Of a stretch of 64,000 nucleotides of DNA, positions 35,163-46,000 are shown piece after piece. Under the pieces are notes generated by a model. That model was not told the DNA's origin. It searched no databases and saw only the letters and a list, made by a program, of their open reading frames with translations. The DNA is taken from positions 62,001-126,000 of the forward strand of contig NZ_UAWH01000005.1 in NCBI RefSeq assembly GCF_900447045.1. The letters run 5' to 3'. A program made the translations under genes and the position numbers. This DNA is from Clostridium paraputrificum (lineage in GTDB: Bacteria; Bacillota; Clostridia; Clostridiales; Clostridiaceae). Positions within the stretch are counted from its first letter, which is position 1. Each line of letters starts with the position of its first letter.

Positions 35163-36155
35163 ATGAGTAATTTAACTATTAAGGATATTGCTGAATTAGC
35201 AGGTGTGGCAAAAAGTACAGTTTCTAAATACTTAAATGGTGGAAGTGTTAGTGAAGCAACAAAAATAAAGATAAAAAAAGTAGTAGAAGAAAATAATTAT
35301 GAACCTAATGCATTTGCACAAAGTTTGAAAGCAAAAAGAAGTAAGTTTATAGGAATTATAGCACCATGTTTAGATTCAATTGTTACATCAAGAGTTATAA
35401 TGTCTATAGATAGAACATTAAGGGAAAATTCGTATAATCCATTAATACTAAATACTAGTCACAATAAGGATTTAGAAATAGATAACTTAGAGAGTTTGAA
35501 TAGATTAAAAGTAGACGGAATAATTTTAGTAGCTACTGAAATTACAAGTAGGCATAAAGAGATTATAAATAAGTTGAGGGTGCCTGTTTTAATAGTAGGA
35601 CAGGAATGTAAGGAAGTTAAATCAATAGCAAATGATGATTATAATGCTGGAGCAACTATTGGGGAATATGTAGCGAAGCTAGGACATAAAAAAATATTAT
35701 ATTTTGGGGTAGATGAATTTGATATAGCTGTTGGAGTAAAACGTAAAGCTGGGATAATAGATAAGCTAAAAGAATATAATGTTGAAGAAATTAGAGTTGA
35801 GATTACAGATTTTACAACCAAAACAACAGAAAAAATAGCTTATAAGGTATTACAAAATTATAATCCAACAATGGTTATATGTGCTACAGATAATATAGCC
35901 TTAGGTGTGTTAAAAGCAATGCAGTCATTAGGCAAAATGGTTAAAGATGATATATCTTTATCTGGATTTGGAGGATATGATATATCAGAGATTATTACAC
36001 CTAGTTTAACTACAATTAAGTTTCATAATGAAGAAGTGGGAAATATTGCGGCTAACAGTATAATTAGTATGATTGAAGGAAAGGAGATTCCGGATCTTCA
36101 AACAATAGGATTTGATTTAATTAAAGGAAATAGTATTAAAAAAATAAAAAATTAA
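35163..36155 (+). CDS. scrR: LacI-family sucrose operon regulator
   Basis: A 330-residue regulator. The N-terminal helix-turn-helix is LTIKDIAELAGVAKSTVSKYLNGG, the hinge is around SLKAKRS, and the ligand-binding domain begins IGIIAPCLDS, with FGGYDISEIITPSLTTI near 280. It is placed upstream of the sucrose PTS operon, whose promoter carries the perfect palindrome TTGGAAACCGGTTTCCAA. Its own promoter region lacks this palindrome, so it is not obviously autoregulated. The name scrR rests on neighbours. An AGGAGAAA site and a terminator frame the gene. Confidence 0.9.
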   Translation: MSNLTIKDIAELAGVAKSTVSKYLNGGSVSEATKIKIKKVVEENNYEPNAFAQSLKAKRSKFIGIIAPCLDSIVTSRVIMSIDRTLRENSYNPLILNTSHNKDLEIDNLESLNRLKVDGIILVATEITSRHKEIINKLRVPVLIVGQECKEVKSIANDDYNAGATIGEYVAKLGHKKILYFGVDEFDIAVGVKRKAGIIDKLKEYNVEEIRVEITDFTTKTTEKIAYKVLQNYNPTMVICATDNIALGVLKAMQSLGKMVKDDISLSGFGGYDISEIITPSLTTIKFHNEEVGNIAANSIISMIEGKEIPDLQTIGFDLIKGNSIKKIKN

Positions 36156-36158
36156 GAG

Positions 36159-36198
36159 TAAAGTTATGAGATTTTATTAAATTTCATAACTTTTTTTA
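36159..36198 (+). terminator. Intrinsic terminator after scrR
   Basis: The stem AAAGTTATGA / TCATAACTTT is followed by TTTTT. Confidence 0.85.
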
Positions 36199-36247
36199 AT
36201 AATATGAGAAATTGTAAACTTATTTATGAAAAAGTTTTCTGAAAGCA

Positions 36248-36275
36248 TTGAATTAAAAAAGAATAGTGCTATATT
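36248..36275 (+). promoter_or_regulatory. Promoter of the sucrose operon
   Basis: TTGAAT (36248-36253) and TATATT (36270-36275) with a 16-base spacer place the transcript start just before the operator palindrome. Confidence 0.68.
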
Positions 36276-36289
36276 TTATTTATAGAACT

Positions 36290-36307
36290 TTGGAAACCGG
36301 TTTCCAA
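36290..36307 (+). promoter_or_regulatory. LacI-type operator of the sucrose operon
   Basis: TTGGAAACCGGTTTCCAA is a perfect 18-base palindrome with a central CG step, the form bound by LacI-family repressors. It lies 15 bases after the -10 box and 15 before the scrA ATG, where a bound repressor blocks initiation. ScrR encoded just upstream is the evident ligand. It is longer than the usual 14-base cre, so CcpA binding is less likely. Confidence 0.85.
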
Positions 36308-36322
36308 GATGGGAGGATTAAA

Positions 36323-37750
36323 ATGAGCCAAAAGAAAGAACAATACAAATTAATTTCTCAGGAACTATTGAAGTTTATTGGGGGAAAAGAAAATGTGCAA
36401 GGGGCAGCTCACTGTGCTACTAGATTAAGACTAATTTTGAATAATAATGATAGGGCAGACTTAAAAGCAATTGAGAAAATTGACTTAGTTAAGGGAGTAT
36501 TTATTGCAGGAGATCAATTACAAATAATATTTGGGGCAGGTACTGTAAACAATGTTTATGATGCATTCATAGAAGAGACAGGTAAAGGTGAAATGTCATT
36601 AGGAGAAGTAAAAGCAGTAGCTTCTCAAAAACAAAATTGGTTTCAAAAGTCAATAAAATCATTATCAGATGTATTTGTTGAAATAATTCCAGGTTTACTT
36701 GCAGCAGCTTTATTAATGGGAATTACAGGATTATTAAGCCAACAAGGTATATTTGGTGAACAATCAATAGTAGAAATGTATCCAGCTTTAGCAGGTTTAA
36801 ATAGGTTTATACAAATAGCATCTACAGGTATATTTACAATATTACCACTTTTAGTAGCATATTCAGCTACTAAACGTTATGGTGGTTCTCCAGTTTTAGG
36901 TTTAGTTATTGGAGCTATAATGCTACATCCAGACCTAGCAAATGCATATTCAGCTGCTAATGGAAGTGTCGAACCAGAAGTAATTAATTTATTTGGTTTA
37001 AAAGTAGAGTTAGTTGCATTCCAAGGTGGAATAATAATAGCTTTAATGATGGGATTTGTAACTGCTAAGTTAGATAAATTCTTCAATAAGAAAATACCAG
37101 ATATGGTTAAATTATTTTTATCACCAATATCTACAGTTATAGTAGCTACATTTTTATTATTTACTATAATAGGTCCAATAGGTCGTGAATTAGCTAATAT
37201 TGTAACAACATCATTATTATGGTCTACAGAAAACTTAGGTATATTAGGATATATGCTATTCGCAGGAATTCAACAAATAATAGTTATTACAGGATTACAT
37301 CATGTTATAGGAGCTGTAGAAGCTCAATTAATAGCAGATACAGGTAGAAACTTTATAATGCCTTTAATGTCAATAGCATTAATTGCACAAGGTGGAGCTG
37401 TATTAGGATATTTATATTTAAAATGGAAAGATGATAAAACAAAGCAAATTTGCATATCATCATTTGGATCAGTTCTTTTTGGAATATCAGAACCAGCAAT
37501 TTTTGGTGTAACATTAAAGAATAAGTTTCCATTAATAGCGGGGTGTTTAGCAGCTACCCTAGGTGGAGCGTACATTTATATAACTAAGGTATCAGCAATA
37601 GGATTTGGAGCTACAGCTATTCCTGGACTTGCTATTGTAGCGGCTGAAAATAATGGACACTTAAATTATTTAATAGCTCATCTTATAGCATTATTAGCAG
37701 GAGCGATATTTACAATTCTATATGAAAAAGTGAAATTGAAGATAAAATAG
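36323..37750 (+). CDS. scrA: Sucrose-type PTS transporter EIIBC
   Basis: 475 residues. The N-terminal EIIB domain carries the phosphorylated cysteine in GAAHCATRLRL (Cys 31) and ends near residue 85; a linker leads to an EIIC of the glucose/sucrose family with about ten helices (VEIIPGLLAAALLMG, GLHHVIGAVEAQL, FGISEPAIFGV). No EIIA domain is fused, so a shared EIIA-Glc-type protein from elsewhere is needed. It imports sucrose as sucrose-6-phosphate. The longest frame begins in the promoter; the ATG at 36323 follows GGGAGG. scrB follows after 23 bases. Confidence 0.93.
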   Translation: MSQKKEQYKLISQELLKFIGGKENVQGAAHCATRLRLILNNNDRADLKAIEKIDLVKGVFIAGDQLQIIFGAGTVNNVYDAFIEETGKGEMSLGEVKAVASQKQNWFQKSIKSLSDVFVEIIPGLLAAALLMGITGLLSQQGIFGEQSIVEMYPALAGLNRFIQIASTGIFTILPLLVAYSATKRYGGSPVLGLVIGAIMLHPDLANAYSAANGSVEPEVINLFGLKVELVAFQGGIIIALMMGFVTAKLDKFFNKKIPDMVKLFLSPISTVIVATFLLFTIIGPIGRELANIVTTSLLWSTENLGILGYMLFAGIQQIIVITGLHHVIGAVEAQLIADTGRNFIMPLMSIALIAQGGAVLGYLYLKWKDDKTKQICISSFGSVLFGISEPAIFGVTLKNKFPLIAGCLAATLGGAYIYITKVSAIGFGATAIPGLAIVAAENNGHLNYLIAHLIALLAGAIFTILYEKVKLKIK

Positions 37751-37773
37751 TTAGTTAAAGAGAGGATGTATTG

Positions 37774-39261
37774 ATGGATATTTTTAAAGAAGAAAAACAT
37801 AGAACTATATTAGAAGCAACAAATGAAGAACTTTTAGAGCTAAAAGATAAAGCAAAAGATAAGCTATGGAAACCTATATATCATATATATCCACAATATG
37901 GATTGCTAAATGATCCCAATGGATTAGCTTATTTTAACGGAAAATATCATGTTTTTCACCAATGGTATCCTTTTGGAGTTACACATGGAATGAAGCATTG
38001 GGCTCATTTAGAATCAGAGGACTTAGTTTTATGGAATAGACTACCAGTTGCGATAATTCCAACTGAAACGTACGAATCACATGGAGCTTACTCGGGAAAT
38101 TCAATTGAAATAAATGAAGAGTTGTATCTATACTATACTGGAAATATAAAATTTGATAAAAATAATAGGAGTGCAAATCAATGTTTAGCCATAATGAATA
38201 AAGATGGCGAAATAAAGAAGTATGAGAATAATCCTATAATTGAAGGTGTTCCTAATGGATATACAGGACATGTAAGAGATCCTAAGGTTTTTAAATTAAA
38301 AGAAAATTATTACATGATACTTGGTGCACAAAGAGTAAATGAAACTGGAACATTTATTATGTATAAATCTATTGACGGAATCAAATGGGAATTAATTGGT
38401 GAGCTGGAATTAGAGAATTTTCCTAAAGAATTTGGTTACATGTGGGAATGTCCTGATTATGTGAAAATAGATGATAAAGATGTTTTAATATTTTCCCCAC
38501 AAGGTATAGATGAGGAAGGAAACAAATATAACAATATATTTAATGTAATATATGCAATAGGAAAGCTAGATATAGATAATTTGAAATTTAAGGTGGATTC
38601 ATATGAAGAACTAGATAAAGGCTTTGATTTTTATGCACCACAAAGTTTTAAAGGAAAAGATGGACAAGCATTACTGTTTGCTTGGGCTGGAATGGGAGAA
38701 TTTAAATACCCAACAGATAAAAAGTTATGGGCACATTGTCTAACCTTTCCTAGAGAATTATCCATTAGTAATAATAAATTAATACAAAAACCAGCTAAGG
38801 AGATACTAAAATTAAGTAAGTTAGTAGTAAGTGAAAATGGAATTGTTAATAAAAAAGAAATAATAGCAAATGACAATAATACTTATTATTTGAAAGCGAA
38901 TTTAACTTTAAATGAAGCAAATAATTTTGGGATAAATTTATGTTCTTCTAATGAAGAAAGACTAGAGTTAAACTTCAATAGAGAAAATAATAGTGTTTCC
39001 TTAAATAGAAATAAAATGAAGAATAGATTTATTGAAGAATATGGATTAACTAGAGAAGCAGAAATAAATATAGATAAAAATATAGATATTGAAGTTATAG
39101 TTGATAATAGTATAGTTGAAATATTTATAGATGGTGGCAAAATAACTATGAGTACAAGGGTATTTCCATTAGAAAAGTCTACAGGAATAGAGATATATGC
39201 AGATAATGAAATAAGATATAATTATACTAAGCATGTGTTGAATTCAGGAATTTTAGATTAA
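37774..39261 (+). CDS. scrB: Sucrose-6-phosphate hydrolase (GH32)
   Basis: A 495-residue GH32 enzyme that splits sucrose-6-phosphate into glucose-6-phosphate and fructose. The five-blade propeller has the nucleophile motif NDPNG (Asp near 47), VRDPKVF near 167 and the acid/base in WECPDY (Glu near 225). A C-terminal beta-sandwich (about 360-495) ends with NSIVEIFIDGGKITMSTRVFP, the usual signature. The ATG at 37774 follows AGAGGATG; the preceding TTG is less favoured. It lies between scrA and the fructokinase gene, in one operon. Confidence 0.95.
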   Translation: MDIFKEEKHRTILEATNEELLELKDKAKDKLWKPIYHIYPQYGLLNDPNGLAYFNGKYHVFHQWYPFGVTHGMKHWAHLESEDLVLWNRLPVAIIPTETYESHGAYSGNSIEINEELYLYYTGNIKFDKNNRSANQCLAIMNKDGEIKKYENNPIIEGVPNGYTGHVRDPKVFKLKENYYMILGAQRVNETGTFIMYKSIDGIKWELIGELELENFPKEFGYMWECPDYVKIDDKDVLIFSPQGIDEEGNKYNNIFNVIYAIGKLDIDNLKFKVDSYEELDKGFDFYAPQSFKGKDGQALLFAWAGMGEFKYPTDKKLWAHCLTFPRELSISNNKLIQKPAKEILKLSKLVVSENGIVNKKEIIANDNNTYYLKANLTLNEANNFGINLCSSNEERLELNFNRENNSVSLNRNKMKNRFIEEYGLTREAEINIDKNIDIEVIVDNSIVEIFIDGGKITMSTRVFPLEKSTGIEIYADNEIRYNYTKHVLNSGILD

Positions 39262-39273
39262 AGGAGTAGTACA

Positions 39274-40206
39274 ATGAAAAAAGTATATTGTATTGGAGAA
39301 CTACTAATAGATTTTGTATCTAACAATGGAGAGGAATATAGCAAGAAACCAGGGGGAGCTCCAGCAAATGTTGCAGTAGCAATTAGCAAGTTAGGAGGAA
39401 AAGCTTACTTTTTAGGGCAAGTAGGTAAAGATAACTTTGGTAAATATTTAGAAGAGGTTCTAATAGATAATAATGTAGATACAAAGTATCTAAAAAAAGA
39501 AGGAAGGACAACCTTAGCTATGGTCTCCCTAGATAAATCCGGAGAAAGAAACTTTGATTTTTATAGAGGTGGAGATGGAGAATATGAGGTTGATATAAAT
39601 GATTTATCAATAGATAGTGATACTATAGTTCATTTTGGATCAGCAACAGCATTTTTACCAGGAAATCTTAGAAATACTTATTATAAAGTTTTAGAAGATG
39701 CTAAGAATAAAAAGGCAACAATAACATTTGATCCTAACTATAGAGAAGTATTAATAACAGATGATATAATGAAACAATATAAAGATGATTGTTGGAATTT
39801 TATGAGGGAAGCTGAATTTATAAAGATAAGTGATGAAGAGGCTAAGCTTCTAACTGAAACTGATAATATAGAATTAGCCGTTAAGTCTTTGATAAATAGT
39901 AAATTGAATGCAATAGCAATTACTTTAGGAAAAGAAGGTACTATGATAATTAAAGATGGAAAGGCAATTGTTATTGGCTCTATCAAAATAAAACAAAAGG
40001 ATTCAACTGGAGCAGGGGATGCGTTTGTAGGAGCTGTATTATCACAATTATCAAAAATAGATAATAAAAATGATGTATCATTTGATATTTGGAAGAAAAT
40101 AATTGAGTTTGCTAATAAGGTTGGAGCAATAACTTGCACAAACTATGGAGCAATAACATCTATCCCTACAATGGAGGAAGTAGAGTCATATATAGAGAGT
40201 GAATAA
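39274..40206 (+). CDS. scrK: Fructokinase (PfkB family)
   Basis: A 310-residue ribokinase-fold kinase. The start is CIGELLIDFVSN; the first PfkB signature is GGAPANVAVAISKLGGKAYFLG near 30-51 and the second, with the catalytic base, is DSTGAGDAFVGAVL near 243-256 (Asp 250). It phosphorylates the fructose freed by ScrB. It begins 12 bases after scrB behind AAGGAG. A terminator closes the operon. The set scrR-scrA-scrB-scrK is complete for sucrose use apart from EIIA. Confidence 0.94.
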   Translation: MKKVYCIGELLIDFVSNNGEEYSKKPGGAPANVAVAISKLGGKAYFLGQVGKDNFGKYLEEVLIDNNVDTKYLKKEGRTTLAMVSLDKSGERNFDFYRGGDGEYEVDINDLSIDSDTIVHFGSATAFLPGNLRNTYYKVLEDAKNKKATITFDPNYREVLITDDIMKQYKDDCWNFMREAEFIKISDEEAKLLTETDNIELAVKSLINSKLNAIAITLGKEGTMIIKDGKAIVIGSIKIKQKDSTGAGDAFVGAVLSQLSKIDNKNDVSFDIWKKIIEFANKVGAITCTNYGAITSIPTMEEVESYIESE

Positions 40207-40236
40207 AAAGGAGCTGTGTGTACAGCTTCTTTTTTA
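40207..40236 (+). terminator. Intrinsic terminator after the sucrose operon
   Basis: The stem AAGGAGCTGT / ACAGCTTCTT (one G-U pair) is followed by TTTTT. Confidence 0.85.
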
Positions 40237-40311
40237 ATATAAGTTCGTAAGTTCTTAACTTTTTAAAAAGATAAGAAACTATATTTTTTCAATTATAATT
40301 TCCTAAAGAAT

Positions 40312-40353
40312 TAAAAAAGGAGCTATGCACTAATTATTTAGTGCAACAGCCCC
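40312..40353 (-). terminator. Intrinsic terminator after thrS
   Basis: Read on the minus strand, GGGGCTGTTGCACTA and TAGTGCATAGCTCC pair (with a small mismatch) and lead into TTTTTTAA, directly beyond the thrS stop. Confidence 0.82.
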
Positions 40354-40360
40354 ATCTTTA

Positions 40361-42292
40361 CTATCTTTCTTTGTTTGCTATCTCTTCAAGAATTCTAGCT
40401 TCAAAGTCTGCATATGCCATGCTTCCTTCATCACCATTCTTTCTACTTCTAACAGCAACAGCATTGTTTTCAGCTTCTTTTTCACCAACAACTAAGATAT
40501 AAGGAACTCTTTCTAATCTAGCTTCTCTTATCTTATATCCTATCTTTTCAGCTCTGTAGTCAGCTTCAATTCTAATTCCCTTATTTCTAAGAGATTTAAC
40601 AATAGATTCAGCATAATCATTATATTTATCTGATATTGGTAAAATCTTAGCTTGAACTGGTGCCATCCAAGTTGGGAATGCTCCAGCATACTTTTCGATT
40701 AAAGTAGCAATTGTTCTTTCATAGCATCCAATTGATGATCTATGAATGATATAAGGAGTTTTCTTATTACCATCTTTATCGATGTAAGTCATATTAAATC
40801 TATCTGCTAATGCAAAGTCAATTTGAACAGTTATTATTGTATCTTCTTTTCCGTGAACATTCTTACATTGAATATCAAGCTTTGGACCATAGAATGCAGC
40901 TTCACCAGCAGCTTCAACATATGGAATTCCAATGTGATCTAAGATGTTTTTCATTATAACTTGAGTTTCTTCCCAAGCCTTAGCGTTATCTATATATTTA
41001 ATCTTGTCTGTTGGATCCCATTTAGAGAATCTGTAAGTTATATCTTCAGAGATTCCTAAAGTATCCATAACGTAGTTAATTAAATCAACAACTCCTTTGA
41101 ATTCTTCTTCAAGTTGTTCAGGAGTAACAATTATGTGACCTTCAGATAAAGTGAATTGTCTAACTCTAGTTAGTCCGTGCATCTCTCCTGATGATTCATT
41201 TCTGAATAGAGTTGAAGTTTCAGCATATCTTATTGGAAGGTCTCTATAGCTGTGTTGTTCTGCATTATATATAGTGAATTGGAATGGACAAGTCATTGGT
41301 CTTAAAGCCATAACTTCATCATCTTTTTCTTCATCACCTAAAACAAACATACCGTCTTTATAGTGAGACCAGTGACCAGATACTTTGTATAGGTCACTCT
41401 TAGCCATATATGGAGTCTTAGTTAAAACATATCCTCTTCTTTCTTCTTCATCTTCAATCCATCTTTGAAGAGTTTGGAAAAGTTTAGCCCCCTTTGGCAT
41501 GAATAGAGGAAGTCCTTGACCTACATTTTCATGAGTTGTAAATATTCCAAGTTCTCTTCCTAATTTATTGTGATCTCTCTTTTTAGCTTCTTCTAAAGCT
41601 TCTAGATAAGCATCTAAGTCAGCTTTCTTTAAGAATGCAGTACCATAGATTCTAGAAAGCATTTTATTCTTTTCGTCACCCTTCCAGTATGCACCAGCAG
41701 TTCTAAGAAGTTTTATTGCTTTTACATTTTTAATTGACATTAAGTGTGGTCCAGCACATAAGTCTGTGAAATCACCCATTTTGTAGAATGAAATAACTTC
41801 ATCTTCTGGTAGGTCATTTATTAATTCAACTTTGTAAGGCTCATCTGCCATTAATTTTAAAGCTTCATCTCTTGGAAGTTCAAATCTTTCTATAGCTGGA
41901 TTTTCCTTAATTATTTTTTTCATTTCTTCTTCTAACTTTTCAACATCTTCAGCAGAAAAAGCTATATCTCTATCGAAATCATAGTAGAATCCATTTTCAA
42001 TGGATGGGCCAATAGCAAGCTTTGCTTCTGGGAATAATCTTTTTACAGCATAAGCTAAAACGTGAGATATACTGTGTCTTACAGCATCCTTACCTTCTTG
42101 AGAATCAAATGTGCATATAGCAAGCTCCACATCTTCATTAACAATATGACGAAGGTCTACAACTTTTCCATTAATAATACCGCAACATGCGTTTCTAGCT
42201 AATCCTTCACTAATAGATTTAGCTATATCAAGTACTGATAGTCCGGCTTCAAATTCTTTAACTGAGCCATCTTTTAAAGTAACTTTAATCAT
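40361..42292 (-). CDS. thrS: Threonine--tRNA ligase
   Basis: A 643-residue class II synthetase. The TGS domain (MIKVTLKDGSVKEFEAG) is followed by the editing domain with RHSISHVLAYAVKRLFP (HxxxH zinc motif) and the catalytic core: LRPMTCPFQFTIY (motif 2 and zinc cysteine), RYAETSTLFRNESSGEMHGLTRVRQF, and HRSSIGCYERTIATLIE (motif 3); the anticodon-binding domain ends the protein. The longer frame to 42412 lies within the T-box terminator and is rejected. GGAAGGAG precedes the ATG at 42292. The T-box leader matches the function. Confidence 0.97.
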   Translation of the reverse strand: MIKVTLKDGSVKEFEAGLSVLDIAKSISEGLARNACCGIINGKVVDLRHIVNEDVELAICTFDSQEGKDAVRHSISHVLAYAVKRLFPEAKLAIGPSIENGFYYDFDRDIAFSAEDVEKLEEEMKKIIKENPAIERFELPRDEALKLMADEPYKVELINDLPEDEVISFYKMGDFTDLCAGPHLMSIKNVKAIKLLRTAGAYWKGDEKNKMLSRIYGTAFLKKADLDAYLEALEEAKKRDHNKLGRELGIFTTHENVGQGLPLFMPKGAKLFQTLQRWIEDEEERRGYVLTKTPYMAKSDLYKVSGHWSHYKDGMFVLGDEEKDDEVMALRPMTCPFQFTIYNAEQHSYRDLPIRYAETSTLFRNESSGEMHGLTRVRQFTLSEGHIIVTPEQLEEEFKGVVDLINYVMDTLGISEDITYRFSKWDPTDKIKYIDNAKAWEETQVIMKNILDHIGIPYVEAAGEAAFYGPKLDIQCKNVHGKEDTIITVQIDFALADRFNMTYIDKDGNKKTPYIIHRSSIGCYERTIATLIEKYAGAFPTWMAPVQAKILPISDKYNDYAESIVKSLRNKGIRIEADYRAEKIGYKIREARLERVPYILVVGEKEAENNAVAVRSRKNGDEGSMAYADFEARILEEIANKER

Positions 42293-42306
42293 TTTTATAT
42301 CTCCTT

Positions 42307-42560
42307 CCAAACTCTTTTCTAAAATAAAAAAACTCCGTTCTCTAAAAATATAGAGACGAAGAAATATCCGTGGTTCCACTCTAATTACCCATAAAAGTAT
42401 ATTATAGGTCACTTAAGTTTATCGTAACGTGATAATTACGGACTTTATTAGAGTCACTCAGAGGTGGTCTTCAGTTATGCTCATTTAAAGATACTTCCAG
42501 CTAATGTATCCTCTCTCTGAAAATGAAGTTAATAACTTACTCTTCTCTTCAACGTTTTAA
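42307..42560 (-). promoter_or_regulatory. T-box leader of thrS
   Basis: The minus-strand leader contains the T-box sequence TAGAGTGGAACCACGG (about 42369-42384), just before a terminator stem CTTCGTCTCTA / TAGAGAACGGAG with T-run (42324-42362). A specifier region with GACCACCTC (about 42460-42468) offers an ACC threonine codon. Uncharged tRNA-Thr should pair with both sites and allow read-through to thrS. Confidence 0.93.
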
Positions 42561-42580
42561 AAATTATATTTTATTTATTA

Positions 42581-42609
42581 ATTATAGTTATTTAATTTTT
42601 TTATGTCAA
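42581..42609 (-). promoter_or_regulatory. Consensus promoter of the thrS leader
   Basis: On the minus strand, TTGACA (42609-42604) and TATAAT (42586-42581) stand 17 bases apart, a full match to the housekeeping consensus. Confidence 0.9.
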
Positions 42610-43060
42610 CATGTTAAATTATTAAAATAAATAATATTTACATATACAGTAAAGAAAAACTACTAGAAGTAGATATAAATATAAGTTGTACCATTTGAGA
42701 TATTTATATATTTAAAAATATTGTTGCTGAAAATAGTTAAAAAACACAAATGTATTACCATATAATGTAAATACAGAACTGTTTTCTTTCTATACTCTTT
42801 AATTATAGGTAGATATAATCTAAAAAAATGAGCTTTGTATCTATTAAGAATATAGGTGAGGAGGTATCTATAAATAATGTTAAGCAATCAATATTAGGAA
42901 GGAGGATATTGAATATTTTTAGTACGTTCTAAGTTAAAGAGGTATATTATCATCGCTAATTAAAGTAAACGTTGTAATGATATATATTAAAAAGATGTAA
43001 TAAAAATTAATATCTAAATAGGTATTTGCACATATTCAATAATTAATATTAGGAGGAAAT
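42610..43060. other. Gene-poor interval between thrS and the GH123-like gene
   Basis: About 450 bases, strongly AT-rich, with no supportable gene. Two purine-rich runs (AGGTGAGGAGG at 42850 and AGGAAGGAGG at 42896) resemble ribosome sites but each leads only into an ORF of fewer than ten codons. AGTAAACGTTGTAA near 42965 weakly resembles a CcpA cre site. The interval presumably carries the promoter of the downstream surface protein. Confidence 0.5.
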
Positions 43061-46000
43061 ATGAAAGTAAAGCGTTTAAAAATTAAAAAGGTTACTAGTA
43101 TTATTTTAGCCTTAATGATTATATTAGCACTATTTCCATTTCAAGTATTGAGTATAAAAGCTGCTAGTAGTGAGTTGATTATCAATGATTCTGACATAGG
43201 AGAAGGGGTAAATAAGTTTAATTTTCAAGGTAACTGGAAAACTAGTGTTGGATACCCAGATAGGTTCAACGGAGGAGATGAACATTGGTTTAATTTTGAA
43301 AATTATACAGAAGGTGATGATCTTCCAAGCTATAGTGTTAAATTTAAGGGTACTGGAATTGAACTTTATGGAGAAAAGCAACCCAATTTAGGTATATATA
43401 ATATTTATCTAGATGGAAAAAAGATTGATACGGTAGATGCATATAGCTCAAGTATAATGTCTAATCAAAAGTTATATTCTAAAACAGGGCTTGATTATGA
43501 AGAACATATATTAAAAGTTGAGTTATCAGGAACAAAGAGTGTTAATTCATCAGCTGCAGACGGAGAAGTTGATTATGTGAAGATATTTGGGATTTCTGAA
43601 GAAACTGAAGGGGATATAGGAACGTATATTTCTAAAATTGAAGATAGCGACACTACAACTAAAAGTGAGCTTTTTAAATTTAAGTATACAGGAAACTGGA
43701 AAAGCGGTAGTGGATCCCCAGAAATATTTTCTAACGGAGATGAACATTATGCATATTCAGGTGACTATTATGAGATTAAGTTTATAGGATCAAAGATTGA
43801 AATTTATGCAACTAAGAATGAAGCACATGGTGTATATGATGTGTTTATAGATGGAGAAAAGGTTGGAATTGCAGATGGAACTACTGTAGGAAGCAATAAG
43901 CACCAACAATTAATTTATGCTTCTGAGAATTTAGTAGAAGGTGAGCATATACTTAAAGTTGCATTACCAGAGGAATCAAATAAAGCAATTCAGGTTGATT
44001 TTGCTAAAGTGTATCACAAGACACCAATTAATGCTACAAATATTGCATTAAGTGAGTATGATTTATTATTAGAAAGCGGTATGACAAGAAAGGTTAATGC
44101 AAATGTTTCACCAAGTATAGCAACAAATAAAGAAGTTGTTTGGCAAAGTGAAGATGAAGATATTGTAACAGTAGATTCTACAGGAATGATTAGTGCAGTA
44201 AGTAAAGTAGAAGCTACTACAAAGGTAATAGCTTCAATAAAAGGAACAAACATTAAGGCGGAAGTTAATGTTAAAGTAGTACCAGCTATTGAGTATTTAT
44301 CAGCATTCATAGGATCTACAGATATATTGGATACACAAGATGATTACTATAAGCTTATGAGTCAGTACAAAGAAACTTGGAGCGATGTTGCTTGGAGAGG
44401 AGATGTGTTAAATTCTAAGATTGTAACCTGTTCTAGAGATGAGAAAGTTCATAATGTACAAGTTATTGCAAGTGATTTTAAGAGTGACAATTCTTTAATT
44501 AAAGCGTCTAACATCGAAGTAAAATGGTTGAAAGAAGTAATGGCTAATATTGGTCGTGGAAATAGTTCTGCACCTGTAAAACCATTTCCGGATGTAATAT
44601 ACAAAGGTGGAAAGATTGATATTGAACCAGAAACAGTACAATCTGCATGGATTAATATAAATATACCTAAGGATGCAAAACCAGGGATATATAAAGGTAA
44701 AATTAAAGTAACAGCAGATGAATTAGATAAGGCATATGAATTTGATTATCAATTTGAAGTCCTTGATTTAGTTCAGCCAGAAACAAGTGAAACTGATACA
44801 CAAATTCAAATTTGGCAACATCCATTTGCTGTAGCAAACTACTATGGTGTAGAAGAAGAAGAATATTTTACTGAAGAACATTTTAAATATATGCGTTCTT
44901 CAATGAAAGAATATAAAGACTTAGGTGGAAAAGATGTAGTTGCAAATATTGTTGAAGAAGCGTGGGGACATCAATCATATTACAGTGATCCATCTATGGT
45001 AAAGTGGACAAAGAAGAAAGATGGAACATTTGAATTTGATTATACATGGTATGATGCATGGATTAATTTCCAGATAGAATGTGGAGTACTAGATCCAGAA
45101 AATAATATTGGGCAGATAAAATGCTATAGTATTGTTCCTTGGAATAATACAATAGCTTATTATGATGAAGCTTTAGGAAGAAATGTTAGTTATACATTTA
45201 ATCCGGGAAATCAAAACTGGATAGATATGTGGAAACCATTTTTAAGAGATTTTATGAAGCACAGTAAGGAAAAAGGTTGGTTTGATATGACATATATTTC
45301 TATGGATGAACGTGGCTTAGAACAATTACGTCCAGCTGTAGATTTAATTGAATCAGTAAAAGATGAAAATGGTGAAAGTTTTAAAATTTCATCAGCATTT
45401 AATTATGACAGTCAGACAGATTATTCATTTACTGATCGTATTGATGATATATCTATAGGGGTAAGTCATGTATCTCATCAAAGTGATAAAATGAGAGAAA
45501 TGTCTGAACATCGTAGAAATCTTGGATTAACAACTACTATTTATGCATGTACAGGAGATTATCCAGGAAACTTTACAATTAGTGATCCAGCTGATAACAC
45601 ATGGATGATGTGGTACACATTAGCTCATAATACAGATGGATTTATGCGTTGGGCTTGGGATAATTGGGTACAAGATCCATTAAATAATGTGACATATAAG
45701 TATTGGGAGCCAGGGGATGGATGGTTCATTTATCCTGTAGAAAAGGGTGATGATTCAAATCCTGATTATTATTACAGTACACCAAGATATGAAATGCTAA
45801 AAAAAGGTGTACGTGATATTAATAAGGCGAAATATCTTATGGAAAAGTCAGAAGAACTAAATACTGAGATTACTGAACTAGTTGAGTCAATGAGAAGACC
45901 AAAACAAGGCGGAAATGGATATGGAAGTGCTGTAGCTGCAAGTGAAGAAGAGCGTAAGATTGTATTTACAGAAACAGAACGTATGCGCGAAGGTGTTATG

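Noticed and set aside
42293-42412. N-terminal extension of thrS
   Set aside because: The extension runs through the T-box terminator/antiterminator; the ATG at 42292 follows GGAAGGAG and starts the TGS domain.
42663-42887. 74-residue minus-strand frame in the thrS-GH123 gap
   Set aside because: No ribosome site, very AT-rich composition and no resemblance to a protein.
42963-42978. CcpA cre site upstream of the GH123-like gene
   Set aside because: Only a partial match (AGTAAACGTTGTAA) with mismatches in conserved positions.
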